From assembly GCF_005405365.1 (NCBI RefSeq), contig NZ_BJDX01000004.1, forward strand, positions 124,001 to 188,000: a DNA stretch of 64,000 nucleotides, in the 5' to 3' direction. Position numbers and translations under genes: made by a program. The notes beneath the pieces are model-generated. The model saw only the letters and a list, made by a program, of their open reading frames with translations. It was not told the origin of the DNA and made no database searches. This document shows, piece by piece, positions 1 through 8,043 of this stretch; the first letter of the stretch is position 1, and each line of letters opens with the position of its first letter. Origin of the DNA: Enterococcus xiangfangensis. Its GTDB lineage: Bacteria; Bacillota; Bacilli; Lactobacillales; Enterococcaceae.

Positions 1-122
1 AATTAGTAAAGCAGTAAATTTTTCACCATTGCAGACGATTTAAATAAATCGAACGTTCAATTGTTATTGTATTTTTAAAAAGGTATAATTAAGTATTGAT
101 TTAAATGAGGAAGGTGACTATA

Positions 123-743
123 ATGACAAAAAGTCAATTAATCAAAGATATTGCTACGAATAGTATTAGTATTGAAGAATCATTACAAAGATTACTTTTG
201 ATAACTAGTGAGCTTGACAATCAACTTATTTCTAAATGGATATTGTCAGAAATAAATGGTTATCACCGACAAGCTACTCTGCCAGATTATAGAAGAAATA
301 TTGCTTATAAATTGATTTATTCAGGAATTAATGGTAATTTTCAAATGAAGAATCAGCCACTACCATTACTCCATTTTTCTGAAAGATTTAGAGATGGTAT
401 TGATGAAACTAATATATATATTAGTATAAAATCTATTGAAAGAATTATTCTAAAAAATGAAACTGTTTGCGAAGACTTAACATATCTAGCACCTGATATA
501 CTTAAAAATACAAATATTATGTGTTATGAAATTTTTAAAGAATATAGTAATTTATCTTTGGAACAATTATTAAGTAATATAAAAAGCAAACTTATTTTAT
601 TTTTGATTAACCTTGAACATCAATTTGGAAACTTAGATACATTGGATATTGAAAAAGAAATCATAACTACTGAAAAAGTTAAGACTCTTTCGAATACTTT
701 TGAACAACTTATGTATGATGGAAAGGTAGACCAAAATGAATAA
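123..743 (+). CDS. AbiTii-domain protein (putative abortive-infection component)
   Basis: The first 70 residues (SQLIKDI, then SLQRLL, then SKWILSEINGY) match my recollection of the AbiTii domain, a helical module found in predicted abortive-infection and other conflict systems. The motif in which a helix with W and E is followed by LNGY/INGY is its hallmark. The rest, about 130 residues, is helical and I do not recognise it. I place the start at the ATG at 123, preceded by AGGAAGGTGA, rather than at the in-frame ATG at 105 that overlaps this ribosome site. It overlaps the next gene by 8 bases, so the two are probably translated together. A defence role is inferred from the domain name and the island setting; no catalytic residue is visible. 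Confidence 0.7.
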   Translation: MTKSQLIKDIATNSISIEESLQRLLLITSELDNQLISKWILSEINGYHRQATLPDYRRNIAYKLIYSGINGNFQMKNQPLPLLHFSERFRDGIDETNIYISIKSIERIILKNETVCEDLTYLAPDILKNTNIMCYEIFKEYSNLSLEQLLSNIKSKLILFLINLEHQFGNLDTLDIEKEIITTEKVKTLSNTFEQLMYDGKVDQNE

Positions 744-1296
744 TGATATAAATTTACTTCTTATTGGAGCCTTAGTCTCTCTAATATCAACAATGATTGG
801 TTTCCTTGGGCAAACGCTTATTCAATATTTAATTTCTAATAAAGGAACAGTAAAAATCTATATTAAAAAAGTCTATAGTAAGGTAAACAATCAACCATAC
901 GGATTTATCAAAGATGGCAGGGATATGATTTTTTCAGTTCCAATTTGGATTGAATTTCATAATACTAAAGAAAAAAGAGAAATTATTAGAAACGTTAATC
1001 TTCAAATTTATAATAAAGGTAAATACATTAGCAATATGGTTCAAGCTTCTCATATAAAAGAAACCGCCTATGCAAATAACGGAGCCTACTCCTTTATTTT
1101 AGAGCCGTTATCTATTTCAAAATTCGATTTGCAATTTCTAATTAAAAAATTAGAAATTGAAGAGGATTTTAGTGAAGTTAGAATATCATATTATGATTCT
1201 AAGGATAAGTATCATGAAAGAAAAATTTTAGGTATAGATAATCCGTGGGAAAGTAAAATGTACTCTATTGACAAAGATTGGGTTTTAATAAATTGA
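736..1296 (+). CDS. Membrane-anchored partner of the AbiTii protein
   Basis: This 186-residue protein has one N-terminal membrane helix (about residues 7 to 30, rich in L, I, S, G) followed by a mostly beta-looking, charged domain of about 150 residues. I do not recognise the family. It starts inside the end of the AbiTii gene (ATG at 736, stop of the upstream gene at 743) with GGAAAGG upstream, so it is cotranscribed and probably translationally coupled. Only a short hairpin terminator follows. A membrane-tethered partner beside an AbiTii protein would suit a two-part sensing and effector device, but that is inference from order alone. Confidence 0.65.
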   Translation: MNNDINLLLIGALVSLISTMIGFLGQTLIQYLISNKGTVKIYIKKVYSKVNNQPYGFIKDGRDMIFSVPIWIEFHNTKEKREIIRNVNLQIYNKGKYISNMVQASHIKETAYANNGAYSFILEPLSISKFDLQFLIKKLEIEEDFSEVRISYYDSKDKYHERKILGIDNPWESKMYSIDKDWVLIN

Positions 1297-1309
1297 TAGT
1301 AATCGTATG

Positions 1310-1339
1310 CCACTTAGAAAAATGTAAGTGGTTTTTTTC
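1310..1339 (+). terminator. Rho-independent terminator after the AbiTii pair
   Basis: CCACTTA and TAAGTGG form a 7-bp stem with an 8-base loop, followed by seven T residues. It closes the two-gene unit that ends at 1296. Confidence 0.8.
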
Positions 1340-1387
1340 ATGTTCTACAAATTTGCTACAGGCTAATTCTGTAGATATAATTAAATT

Positions 1388-1497
1388 AGGGATACTTTTG
1401 TAATTAGTATCCCTCCTGAATGTTGATTCATCAACATTCAATAATACCATATTCTTTATAAGGATACTTTAATCAATACTTAATATAAAAGTATCCC
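1388..1497. repeat. Cluster of inverted repeats with AGTATCC core, upstream of recombinase
   Basis: Three nested dyads lie in 110 bp. AGGGATACT at 1388-1396 faces AGTATCCCT at 1406-1414 (9-bp spacer). GAATGTTGA at 1418-1426 faces TCAACATTC at 1431-1439. GGATACTTT at 1462-1470 faces AAAGTATCC at 1488-1496. The same AGTATCC core returns at 3564, 3883 and 3900. Such paired 9-bp arms around a short spacer resemble core sites of tyrosine recombinases, and the gene for one starts 28 bp downstream. They could instead be operators for that gene. Confidence 0.55.
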
Positions 1498-1524
1498 AAT
1501 AAATCGTTCAAGGAGGAGATTTTT

Positions 1525-2097
1525 ATGACACGAAAAATTATCAATGTCAAACCAATTAAAGACAAGAAGGTAATGTTAGATTTTTTATCTGAATTAAAAG
1601 AGGGGAATCATGGAAAGAGAGACCATTTAATTTTTACAATAGGGGTTTTTACTGGATTAAGAATTTCTGATATTTTGAATTTGAAAGTTGCTGATGTTCA
1701 AAATAAAACGACTACTATAATTGTTGAGAAGAAGACTAATAAACAAAGGGAATTAAATTTATCTAATTTGACTAGTATAATTATTGATTATTTGAATACT
1801 TATCATGATGGAGAATCTGAATGGCTATTTTATCGTCCTACAGACCATTCACAATCCCTAGGTACTCATCAATACTATAAAGTTCTTCAACGGGTCGCAA
1901 ACCTGCTAGAATTGGATTATATAGGCACTCATACGATGAGGAAGACCTTTGGATATAAATATTATCAACAATTTAGAGATATTCCTACTTTAATGAGAAT
2001 ACTTAATCATTCTAGTCAGGCAATAACTATTAGATACATTGGATTAGAAGAGGAAGAAATAAGGGCAAGTTTAGATAAGTTCAATCCATTAGATTAA
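1525..2097 (+). CDS. Short tyrosine recombinase (XerC/D-like catalytic domain)
   Basis: A 190-residue protein that is almost only the catalytic domain of the tyrosine recombinase family. Visible active-site residues are Arg46 (GLRISD), a likely beta-hairpin Lys near residue 70, the H-x-x-R pair His136/Arg139 (HTMRK), His162 (NHSSQ) and the nucleophile Tyr171 (RYIG). It lacks the N-terminal SAM-like core-binding domain and any arm-binding domain of full-size integrases (about 300 to 400 residues). Similar short recombinases occur on plasmids and islands of lactic acid bacteria. AAGGAGGAG at 1510-1518 sets the start. The AGTATCC dyads directly upstream may be its own sites, so it may act in resolution or inversion rather than integration of the whole island. 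Confidence 0.88.
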   Translation: MTRKIINVKPIKDKKVMLDFLSELKEGNHGKRDHLIFTIGVFTGLRISDILNLKVADVQNKTTTIIVEKKTNKQRELNLSNLTSIIIDYLNTYHDGESEWLFYRPTDHSQSLGTHQYYKVLQRVANLLELDYIGTHTMRKTFGYKYYQQFRDIPTLMRILNHSSQAITIRYIGLEEEEIRASLDKFNPLD

Positions 2098-2189
2098 CGT
2101 TTACTAAGCTAAATTATTTTACATGAAAATAAATTCAGTGTATATTATTTTAGTAATCTAAGGATATAGACTAGAGAGGTAAATTATAT

Positions 2190-2549
2190 ATGTCAATTGT
2201 ATCAACAATATTAATTATTTTAGTTGCATTAGAATTTTTTTACATTATGTATTTAGAAACATTTGCTACTATTTCAGATAGCACAAGTAGAGTATTTAAC
2301 ATGAAGAAAGAAGAATTAAAAGGTAAATCTTTGAATACACTATTTAAAAATCAAGGAATATATAATGGTTTGATTGGTGTGGGGTTATTATATAGTATTT
2401 TTATTTCAAGTAATTCAATTGAAATTAGCCGATTATTATTAATTTATATTATTTTAGTGGCATTATATGGCAGTTTTACAAGTGATAAAAAAATTATTCT
2501 AACCCAAGGCGGTTTAGCTATTTTAGCACTTATTTCAACATTCTTTTAA
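2190..2549 (+). CDS. DUF1304 small integral membrane protein
   Basis: 119 residues with four predicted membrane helices (about residues 3-22, 54-72, 78-95 and 101-118). The motifs LEFFYIMYLETF near the N-terminus and FKNQGIYNGLIGVG in the middle are typical of DUF1304, a conserved but functionally unassigned membrane family common in Firmicutes. It has its own short upstream gap and a bidirectional hairpin downstream, so it is likely monocistronic. Its cargo-like position between a recombinase and a convergent gene says nothing about function. Confidence 0.82.
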   Translation: MSIVSTILIILVALEFFYIMYLETFATISDSTSRVFNMKKEELKGKSLNTLFKNQGIYNGLIGVGLLYSIFISSNSIEISRLLLIYIILVALYGSFTSDKKIILTQGGLAILALISTFF

Positions 2550-2554
2550 GCAAA

Positions 2555-2586
2555 TAAAAAGCACAGTCAATTAAGAGTGTGCTTTT
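2555..2586. terminator. Bidirectional terminator between convergent genes
   Basis: AAAAAGCAC and GTGCTTTTT form a stem with A-rich and T-rich flanks on both strands. It sits between the stop at 2549 (plus) and the stop at 2571 (minus) and can serve both. Confidence 0.75.
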
Positions 2587-3494
2587 TGTTTGTTTCTTTT
2601 TATCTGAACAGTATTATATTTTTGCCTGTTTGAATCACTTTTATAGTAAAGATAATGTGCAGCGTTAAAATCATTTTTATCTAAGGAAAAATAGAAAGAG
2701 TTTTTAGATTTTGAATACTTACTTAACACATAATAGAAATCCATAATCGAGTCAATTTTTTTAGTTTCATACTGTCTATTCTGGTTTTTATCAAAATAAT
2801 AAAATCTATTTAAAGATTTTATATAGACTAAAATGTCATCACGAATAAATTGAGTATTTTTTTCAAGTTTTTTATATGAAAAATCATCTAGTCTTGCTTC
2901 AATAATAGGTAAGTATTCAGCATTAGGAATAGCTAAAATTTCAATAGTATCTAAAGAACTTGTATGATAATCAATGTTTACTTTATTGGTAATAGCAGAA
3001 ATTTTCATTGGGAATTTAGTAAGTTCATTTTTAACAAACTCTAAAAATATTTCCTTTTTTTCAGTAGAAGCTAATTGATTATATAGTGTATTTGCTTGTT
3101 GTTTTAACTGTTCGTTAGTCGAAAAATTTGTTCTTCCTGATGAATGGCAAGAAATAAGTAATTCTTTTTGTTTATTGTGATTAGTAATAAGTTGAATATT
3201 ATCCGTAAAAATAGCATATTTGATTAATTTCTGAATAACGTCTGCTTGTATATCTAATAGTTGTAAATTATTAGATTCAAAGCTATTAGTATAGTAAAAA
3301 TATTTTCCTAACTTTTGTTTAGTAATCATTTTGTTGTTTTCAAGTGTTTGTAACCGACTTTCTAAACTAATACGATTACATTGAAGTAGCTTTATTAGTG
3401 TGGATTCATATATGCCATTTGAACAATTTATTAGTTGAAATAATTCATCAGAATCTATTGCTCTTTTGTTTACACTTAGTGTGTTCAATTTCAC
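2571..3494 (-). CDS. Putative winged-helix protein, possible replication or plasmid-maintenance role
   Basis: The roughly 305-residue protein begins with what looks like a winged helix-turn-helix domain (about residues 13 to 68: a short helix, STLIKLLQC, a recognition-like helix SLESRLQTLENN, then a beta wing KQKLGKYFYYTN). The remaining 230 residues are alpha/beta, with many Lys and Tyr, and unrecognised. The layout recalls replication-relaxation type winged-helix proteins of Gram-positive mobile elements, but that is only a resemblance. The start is unsure: GTG at 3494 is very near AGGAGG, whereas an in-frame TTG at 3488 has better spacing. It is convergent with the DUF1304 gene and faces a 630-bp repeat-bearing gap. 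Confidence 0.55.
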   Translation of the reverse strand: MKLNTLSVNKRAIDSDELFQLINCSNGIYESTLIKLLQCNRISLESRLQTLENNKMITKQKLGKYFYYTNSFESNNLQLLDIQADVIQKLIKYAIFTDNIQLITNHNKQKELLISCHSSGRTNFSTNEQLKQQANTLYNQLASTEKKEIFLEFVKNELTKFPMKISAITNKVNIDYHTSSLDTIEILAIPNAEYLPIIEARLDDFSYKKLEKNTQFIRDDILVYIKSLNRFYYFDKNQNRQYETKKIDSIMDFYYVLSKYSKSKNSFYFSLDKNDFNAAHYLYYKSDSNRQKYNTVQIKRNKQKAHS

Positions 3495-4123
3495 TCCCTC
3501 CTATAATTTTGTATATATATTTTTTATTTTGCTTATTATTAGAATTAAATATTTACTCTCATAAGTATCCCCTCTAAACTATCCCTTTCTAAATAGGGGT
3601 GTTAGTAGTTTGAAATTTTGTGAAATTTTAATGGGGCAGCTATTTTGAAAATTTTACGGAGGTTTCCATTGGGATTTTTCAAAAATACCCTCAGAATTCC
3701 TGTAGTTTTAAAAAAGTTCTCACAAAAGTTCTCATTTTGTTATCATCTAACTTCTTGAAAAAAATACTTATGTAGGGTTAATGTAGGGATTGTGTAGGGT
3801 ATGATTAGCTAAGAATGTAGGGTTTATGCAGGGTTTTTACATCATTAAAAAAAGCTATTAATTCTCGAAACTATCCCTTGAAAGTATCCTAATATTAAAA
3901 GTATCCCACACCTACATCACCCCTTCATTATAGCATCGATAAATTACAGATGGAAATTTGAATGACATGTAAAGATTTGTTGACAAAAAAAGATAAATAC
4001 ATCATTAAATTATATATACAGTGGTATAAAACGTGGTTTTTATAAAATTTTAAAATAAAAAAAGGAGACAATAACTCATTTTTTTGATTATTGTCTCATG
4101 ATTTTTCTGTTTTATAAGATTAA
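3495..4123. repeat. Gene-free gap with phased TGTAGGG heptamers and AGTATCC copies
   Basis: No gene is seen. Five TGTAGGG/TGCAGGG heptamers start at 3771, 3782, 3793, 3816 and 3827, that is with steps of 11, 11, 23 and 11 bp, close to whole helical turns and all on one DNA face. AGTATCC copies lie at 3564-3571, 3883-3890 and 3900-3907, matching the core of the dyads upstream of the recombinase gene. The same gap also contains ACTATCCCT at 3580 and 3870 as diverged copies. This arrangement looks like a multi-site protein binding region (recombination or partition). Confidence 0.6.
4055..4099 (-). terminator. Terminator of the pilin-like cassette
   Basis: GAGACAATAA and TTATTGTCTC pair around an AT loop, and on the minus strand the stem is followed by a run of T residues. 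It lies just beyond the decayed gene that ends at 4124. Confidence 0.75.
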
Positions 4124-4419
4124 TTAGGCATTAGACCCATCATACCAACTACCATTAGCCAATTTAATAGCTTTTGGGTGTATTCCAGAAGTGTTAGTTG
4201 CAGTGGAACCATCACTCATTTCAACATCTCCACGAATGACTTTATCAATTTTTGAATGTATTTAACATAGAATATATTTTGATAAGTATTTTATAAACTA
4301 GATTCTTTTTCATATTTATAAATGAGTGGCTGATGAGCTGATGGTATAAGTATCAGGTTTTATAGATTCATATTCCTGAGCGTTTAATATACCCATAACA
4401 TTAAAACGAATGACTTCAT
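4124..4419 (-). pseudogene. Decayed gene downstream of the pilin-like protein
   Basis: A good ribosome site (TAGGAGG, 4431-4437 on the complement) precedes an ATG at 4419, but that frame stops after 11 codons. Shifted frames give sensible pieces: one with EVIRFNVMGILNAQEY and a last one, ending at the TAA at 4124-4126, containing KVIRGDVEMSDGS and SGIHPKAIKLANGSW. Together they look like an extracellular protein broken by at least two frameshifts. It directly follows the 226-residue pilin-like gene and precedes a terminator, so the two once formed one cassette. The family is unknown. Confidence 0.55.
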
Positions 4420-4440
4420 GAAGTATAAAACCTCCTATAA

Positions 4441-5121
4441 TTATTTATTATCATTAATTATAAACTTAAACTTGTAAGTTTCTTGAGTTACTTTACCACT
4501 ATAATTATTAGTTAAAGTTTGTGTGAAAGTATATTCTTTATCTAGTTGGATAGAGTAGCCTGAAGAATTATGCAGCCCAGCAGCATCTTCTGAACGATTA
4601 TTTTTTATTGACTTACGGTCTATAAATTTATTAGTACTTGTGAAGTTTGTAATATCACCAGTTATTTTTTGAGTGAAAGTTGCATTTTGTGTTTCTTCAT
4701 CTAAATATTTTTCTAAAGATTTACTATAAACATTTTTATAAAGCACTCCAATACCTTTGATAGTAATAGTATTGCTATTTACTGAATAATTCCATTTTTC
4801 ACTTGCTTCTTCAGAAGTTAACTCAATGATGTTTAAGTCTTTATTTTTTAAATAGACAGAGTTCTCACCACTAATTGGAGTACCTTTGTCATGTAAATAA
4901 TTAGAAACATATCCTCTAGTGATGGTTAATTCATTTCCAATGTGATTTTTTCCATCGTAATTATCTAAACTATTTACAGATTGTTCTAAACCATCTGTAA
5001 ATATTCCTGACAGACTAGGTTTTAAATTATCCCTAAAAAGTAAATAACTTATAAATATAAAAATACCGAATATTATAATTGCAACGACTATGAATAGTCC
5101 TTGACTTGTTCCATTTGTCAT
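4441..5121 (-). CDS. Single-pass surface protein with conserved pilin-like N-terminus
   Basis: 226 residues. The start MTNGTSQG is followed by a strongly hydrophobic helix (about residues 9 to 29, LFIVVAIIIFGIF) and then by RDNLKP, after which about 190 polar, Ser/Thr/Asn-rich residues with beta character would lie outside the cell. A short leader ending in Gly before a long hydrophobic helix is reminiscent of type IV pilin-like subunits, but the usual Glu at +5 is missing, so I keep this as a resemblance. The first 38 residues and the region from the ribosome site into the start codon are nearly the same as in the gene at 15020, while the rest differs. AAGGAGG lies 9 bases before the ATG. 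Function unknown. Confidence 0.7.
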   Translation of the reverse strand: MTNGTSQGLFIVVAIIIFGIFIFISYLLFRDNLKPSLSGIFTDGLEQSVNSLDNYDGKNHIGNELTITRGYVSNYLHDKGTPISGENSVYLKNKDLNIIELTSEEASEKWNYSVNSNTITIKGIGVLYKNVYSKSLEKYLDEETQNATFTQKITGDITNFTSTNKFIDRKSIKNNRSEDAAGLHNSSGYSIQLDKEYTFTQTLTNNYSGKVTQETYKFKFIINDNK

Positions 5122-5288
5122 GAAAAATGACCTCCTTTTTTGTTTTTTAATACATATGTTATTATAGCATCTTAAAGAACTGATATGAATTTTTTAATAC
5201 GTTATAAATGTTGATACATAGGTTCTTATATATTTTTTCATTTAAAAAAATAAGAAATAATAGAAAAGTAAAGTGACGATTTATTTAC

Positions 5289-5412
5289 TAGACAATTGTT
5301 ATTTTTTATGTGATAATAAAACTACCTTGACGAGAACCATTTGAATCGCCTCTATGGTTTTAAATGTTTTTTCATTTACCCTGTCTATTTCCCACTAGTC
5401 AGGGTATTTTTG
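5289..5412 (+). ncRNA. Candidate small RNA upstream of the resolvase, with two hairpins
   Basis: A promoter TAGACA (5289-5294), 17 bp, GATAAT (5312-5317) would start an RNA near 5324. Two stems follow: AACCAT/ATGGTT (5335-5359) with a T-rich tail, and ACCCTG/CAGGGT (5378-5405) followed by five or more T residues, a proper terminator ending near 5412. The result would be an RNA of about 90 bases without a good reading frame. It could equally be a leader whose attenuator controls the resolvase gene that starts 51 bases later. Confidence 0.45.
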
Positions 5413-5462
5413 TATTTAAAAATAAATTATTAAACTAAGGAAAAGAAAGGAGGAAACCTCGA

Positions 5463-6032
5463 ATGAAAAATAAAACGATTGGCTATATTCGCACTAGCAA
5501 AAATACGCAGGACTTAGGACTAGAAGTGCAGAGAAAGGCATTGGAAAAGTTTGAACCTGATGAATTATTTTCTGAGCAGATTAGTGGAAGAAAGGAACAT
5601 CGAACAGAACTTGACAAAGCATTGAAACGTTTAGAAAAAGGAGATACCTTACTAATTTATAATTTAGCTCGGTTAAGCAGGTCATCTAGGCAATTGGTAA
5701 ATCTTATGTCTGAACTGAATGAGAAAGAGATATATCTGAAAAGTATTCAAGAATCCATTGATACCAGAACAGCGAGCGGACGACTATTCTTCACCGTTTT
5801 AGCAGGTATAGCAGAATTTGAAGCAGAAAGTATTAGTTTAAGAACAAAAGAAGCGTTAGCTAACTCGGATAAACAGTTGGGTAGACCACCGATTAAGAAA
5901 AATAAACGCAAAAGAATTATTGTTTTGTATCAAGAAAATCAGCTATCTTTGAAAGAAATTGCAGTAAAATGTGGAGTATCCGAAAAAACTGTTTATAACA
6001 TTGCTAAAAAAGCAGGCTTGTCCAGAAAATGA
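5463..6032 (+). CDS. Serine recombinase (resolvase/invertase family)
   Basis: 189 residues, the usual length of Tn3-type resolvases and plasmid multimer resolvases. The N-terminal catalytic domain shows Ser12 in YIRTSKNTQD, the second active-site patch LARLSRSS near residues 63-70, and the E-helix AGIAEFEAE followed by R. The C-terminal end (about residues 145-187) is a Hin-type helix-turn-helix with SLKEIAVKCGVSEKTVYN. AGGAGG lies 9 bases upstream. It probably resolves multimers or cointegrates, or inverts a segment, at a res-like site; the dyad-rich stretch immediately upstream (5330-5410) is a candidate. A second recombinase, of tyrosine type, sits 4 kb to the left. Confidence 0.92.
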   Translation: MKNKTIGYIRTSKNTQDLGLEVQRKALEKFEPDELFSEQISGRKEHRTELDKALKRLEKGDTLLIYNLARLSRSSRQLVNLMSELNEKEIYLKSIQESIDTRTASGRLFFTVLAGIAEFEAESISLRTKEALANSDKQLGRPPIKKNKRKRIIVLYQENQLSLKEIAVKCGVSEKTVYNIAKKAGLSRK

Positions 6033-6091
6033 GACTTGTCATTTCAATGGACAAACGATAGAATTTAGTAGTATAAGTTGGTAATTAACCG

Positions 6092-6221
6092 GCAATAAAT
6101 CAACGTTTTTTACCGATACCAAATTAAAAAAATAATTTACATAAAAAAGACGATTGTATCAACATTTCAGAAGTTGATTCAGTGGTCTTATTTTTGTGCA
6201 GAAAAAACGTTGATTTATTGC
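6092..6221. repeat. Perfect 20-bp inverted repeat bracketing 90 bp
   Basis: GCAATAAATCAACGTTTTTT at 6092-6111 is exactly repeated in inverted form at 6202-6221. Inside lies a further dyad (AAGAC...GTCTT with ATCAAC...GTTGAT within). The arms contain the island-wide ATCAACGTTTT motif. It may be a stem of a structured RNA, an operator pair for looping, or the ends of a small mobile unit. It lies directly before the ribosome site of the gene at 6252. Confidence 0.7.
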
Positions 6222-6251
6222 ATCGAATGAGAGTGAGAAAGGATTGGTTTT

Positions 6252-7340
6252 GTGGGACTAAGTAAACGTGCAAAGATTGGTATAGGAATAATAGGAGCAA
6301 TTCTAATTTCTAGTTGGGGAGTTTACACCTATGTTCAGAAACAAAAAGAGTTGAAAAGAGAGCTAACAATTGAAGAAACAAAAGATTTAAGACCGTTTTC
6401 TGCAGTAGGTAAAACTTATTCAGATGAAGATGGTCAATTAGTGATGACATTTAAGTTCAACAAAGAGTATATTGATGATAATAAACGACAAAAAATGGAG
6501 TATTATCTCTATAATTCTCAAAATGATGAGTTGACTAAACTAGCATTAGATTCAAAAGATAAAGTTCAATATACTGTTGATTTAAAAGAAGCTGTTCGAC
6601 CAGAAATCATGAAGTTCGTTAATACAGGAGATGGTCAATATTCCTATAACCCCTATAGATTTCAAGAATTGTTAGCTGATAAGTTTGAAGATGAAAATTA
6701 TTATTGGATAGCAATTCCTAAAAATTATATGAAAAAACATGATATTGATAATTATGAAAAGTTTGCAAAGGAAAAGTGTTTCTTTTCACGCGATTTTACT
6801 TCTGAATTGGATTATACAGGTTATAATGAAAAATCAGTTAAAGGTGGGTATTCAACCATCAGTGAATATGTTTCAAGCTTAATCACGAATGAATTATCAC
6901 CAAAAGATTTTACCTATTTAGTAACAAAAGTGAGAGGAAATGTTCCAAGAAAAGTAGAAATTTTAAATGCAACACCTTTTGAAGGTCAATATTCTGAAAA
7001 GTTAAAAAAAGGATATTTTGCTAGAGGCAATTATGATTTCAGAAGAACAGGGTATGTAGTTCCAGAAGATTTTGGCTTACCAACATACAGTCCAATGAGC
7101 TTATATATGCGAACATATAGCGTTTCTGAGAATGAAAAGGAAGCTTTAGGAGAAGATATATCAGAATGGAATCAACAAATTATTGATGACAAAGAAAAGT
7201 ATGAAAAAGAATCTGATTTGATATTCTTTGATAAAAAGATTAAAAAGTTAGGAAAAATTGAAAATGCTCTATTTACTTTTCGTATAAATGATACCTTAGG
7301 TCAATGGTTGGAAATCACAACAGATGATGCGGATGAATAA
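6252..7340 (+). CDS. Anchored extracellular protein of unknown function
   Basis: 362 residues starting with GTG at 6252, preceded by GAAAGGA. Residues 1-6 are positive, residues 7-26 form a signal-anchor helix (IGIGIIGAILISSWGVY), and the remainder is a soluble domain rich in Lys, Tyr, Asp and Glu, expected outside the cell. I recognise no family and no enzyme motif. The product ends with DDADE and overlaps the next small gene. Island genes of this kind are often part of conjugation or surface modules, but no other conjugation gene is visible here, so I give no role. Confidence 0.6.
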   Translation: MGLSKRAKIGIGIIGAILISSWGVYTYVQKQKELKRELTIEETKDLRPFSAVGKTYSDEDGQLVMTFKFNKEYIDDNKRQKMEYYLYNSQNDELTKLALDSKDKVQYTVDLKEAVRPEIMKFVNTGDGQYSYNPYRFQELLADKFEDENYYWIAIPKNYMKKHDIDNYEKFAKEKCFFSRDFTSELDYTGYNEKSVKGGYSTISEYVSSLITNELSPKDFTYLVTKVRGNVPRKVEILNATPFEGQYSEKLKKGYFARGNYDFRRTGYVVPEDFGLPTYSPMSLYMRTYSVSENEKEALGEDISEWNQQIIDDKEKYEKESDLIFFDKKIKKLGKIENALFTFRINDTLGQWLEITTDDADE

Positions 7341-7569
7341 TTTAGATAAGAAGAAATATGTGCAAAATAAAGTAAAGCGAACGTTTATGAGAGCCAATGT
7401 AACCATTCCTAAGATTGTTTTAAATAAATTGGCAAATGAATTATATAGTCAATTTGAAAAACTATCTGATAAGCAGCAGGAAAAATTGATATTTTCCGAG
7501 GATTTAGTGATTAAATTGTGGAATATGCACATGAATAAAATGAATACAGAATTATTAGAAGAGATATGA
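7333..7569 (+). CDS. Small basic helical protein
   Basis: About 78 residues, Lys/Asn-rich and helical, overlapping the last codons of the upstream gene. In-frame ATG codons at 7324, 7327 and 7333 compete and none has a strong ribosome site, so translation probably depends on coupling with the gene before it. The protein contains TIPKIVLNKLANELYSQFEKLS, which suggests a helical bundle. No family recognised. A good terminator follows immediately. Confidence 0.5.
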   Translation: MNNLDKKKYVQNKVKRTFMRANVTIPKIVLNKLANELYSQFEKLSDKQQEKLIFSEDLVIKLWNMHMNKMNTELLEEI

Positions 7570-7590
7570 ATAAATTCATATCTCTTTTTT
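7559..7590 (+). terminator. Terminator after the 6252-7569 unit
   Basis: AGAGATATGAAT and ATTCATATCTCT form a 12-bp perfect stem with a 2-base loop (it will open to about 4), followed by seven T residues. Confidence 0.9.
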
Positions 7591-7602
7591 TATTCAAAAA
7601 TT

Positions 7603-7809
7603 ATCTCAAAATTATCATCAAAAACCACTTAAAAAATAACCCTTAAAAAAGCCTTATTTATCAAGGGTTTTATACTTGTTGACAAAATTAATAGATTGCT
7701 GTTACATCAACGTTTTAAAGCACTATTTTTCAAAAAACACCTCTCAGACTTCAATAAAATTTTTTTGTGGGGAATTATCCACTTCTTGTTCAATTTAAGG
7801 TATTTTTTG
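7603..7809 (+). ncRNA. Repeat module A: promoter plus small hairpin RNA
   Basis: First of four copies. An 82-bp conserved block (7603-7684) ends in TTGACA (7679-7684); 17 bp later TTACAT (7702-7707) follows, so an RNA would begin near 7714. It runs through AAAAAACACCT (7732-7742) and an inner GTGG/CCAC stem (7767-7782) to AAGGTATTTTTT (7797-7808), which pairs back to the first arm and ends in a T run. No reading frame is conserved among the copies. The motif GTTGATAAATCAA follows at about 7840. The RNA would be roughly 95 bases long. Confidence 0.6.
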
Positions 7810-8043
7810 TATATAGAAATGAGAATAAGCAACTAAAATGTTGATAAATCAAAGACTTTACTTCAGTTCTAGATGATGGTAAGGTCATGTTGTATTGGAA
7901 AGCTTTCAGGACAAAAAAAATAGATAAAGTAAAACTTGAAGAAAATTGAGTGATACTGAGAAAGTAGCTTGCAATTTTATATGAAGATTAATAGAAGATA
8001 ATGAAGGTAAGTGAGATTGCTTTTAGAAAGGAGGATGAAATAC

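Noticed and set aside
1265..1450. Open frame on the minus strand, 61 codons
   Set aside because: It spans a terminator and the recombinase-type dyads, and has no ribosome site.
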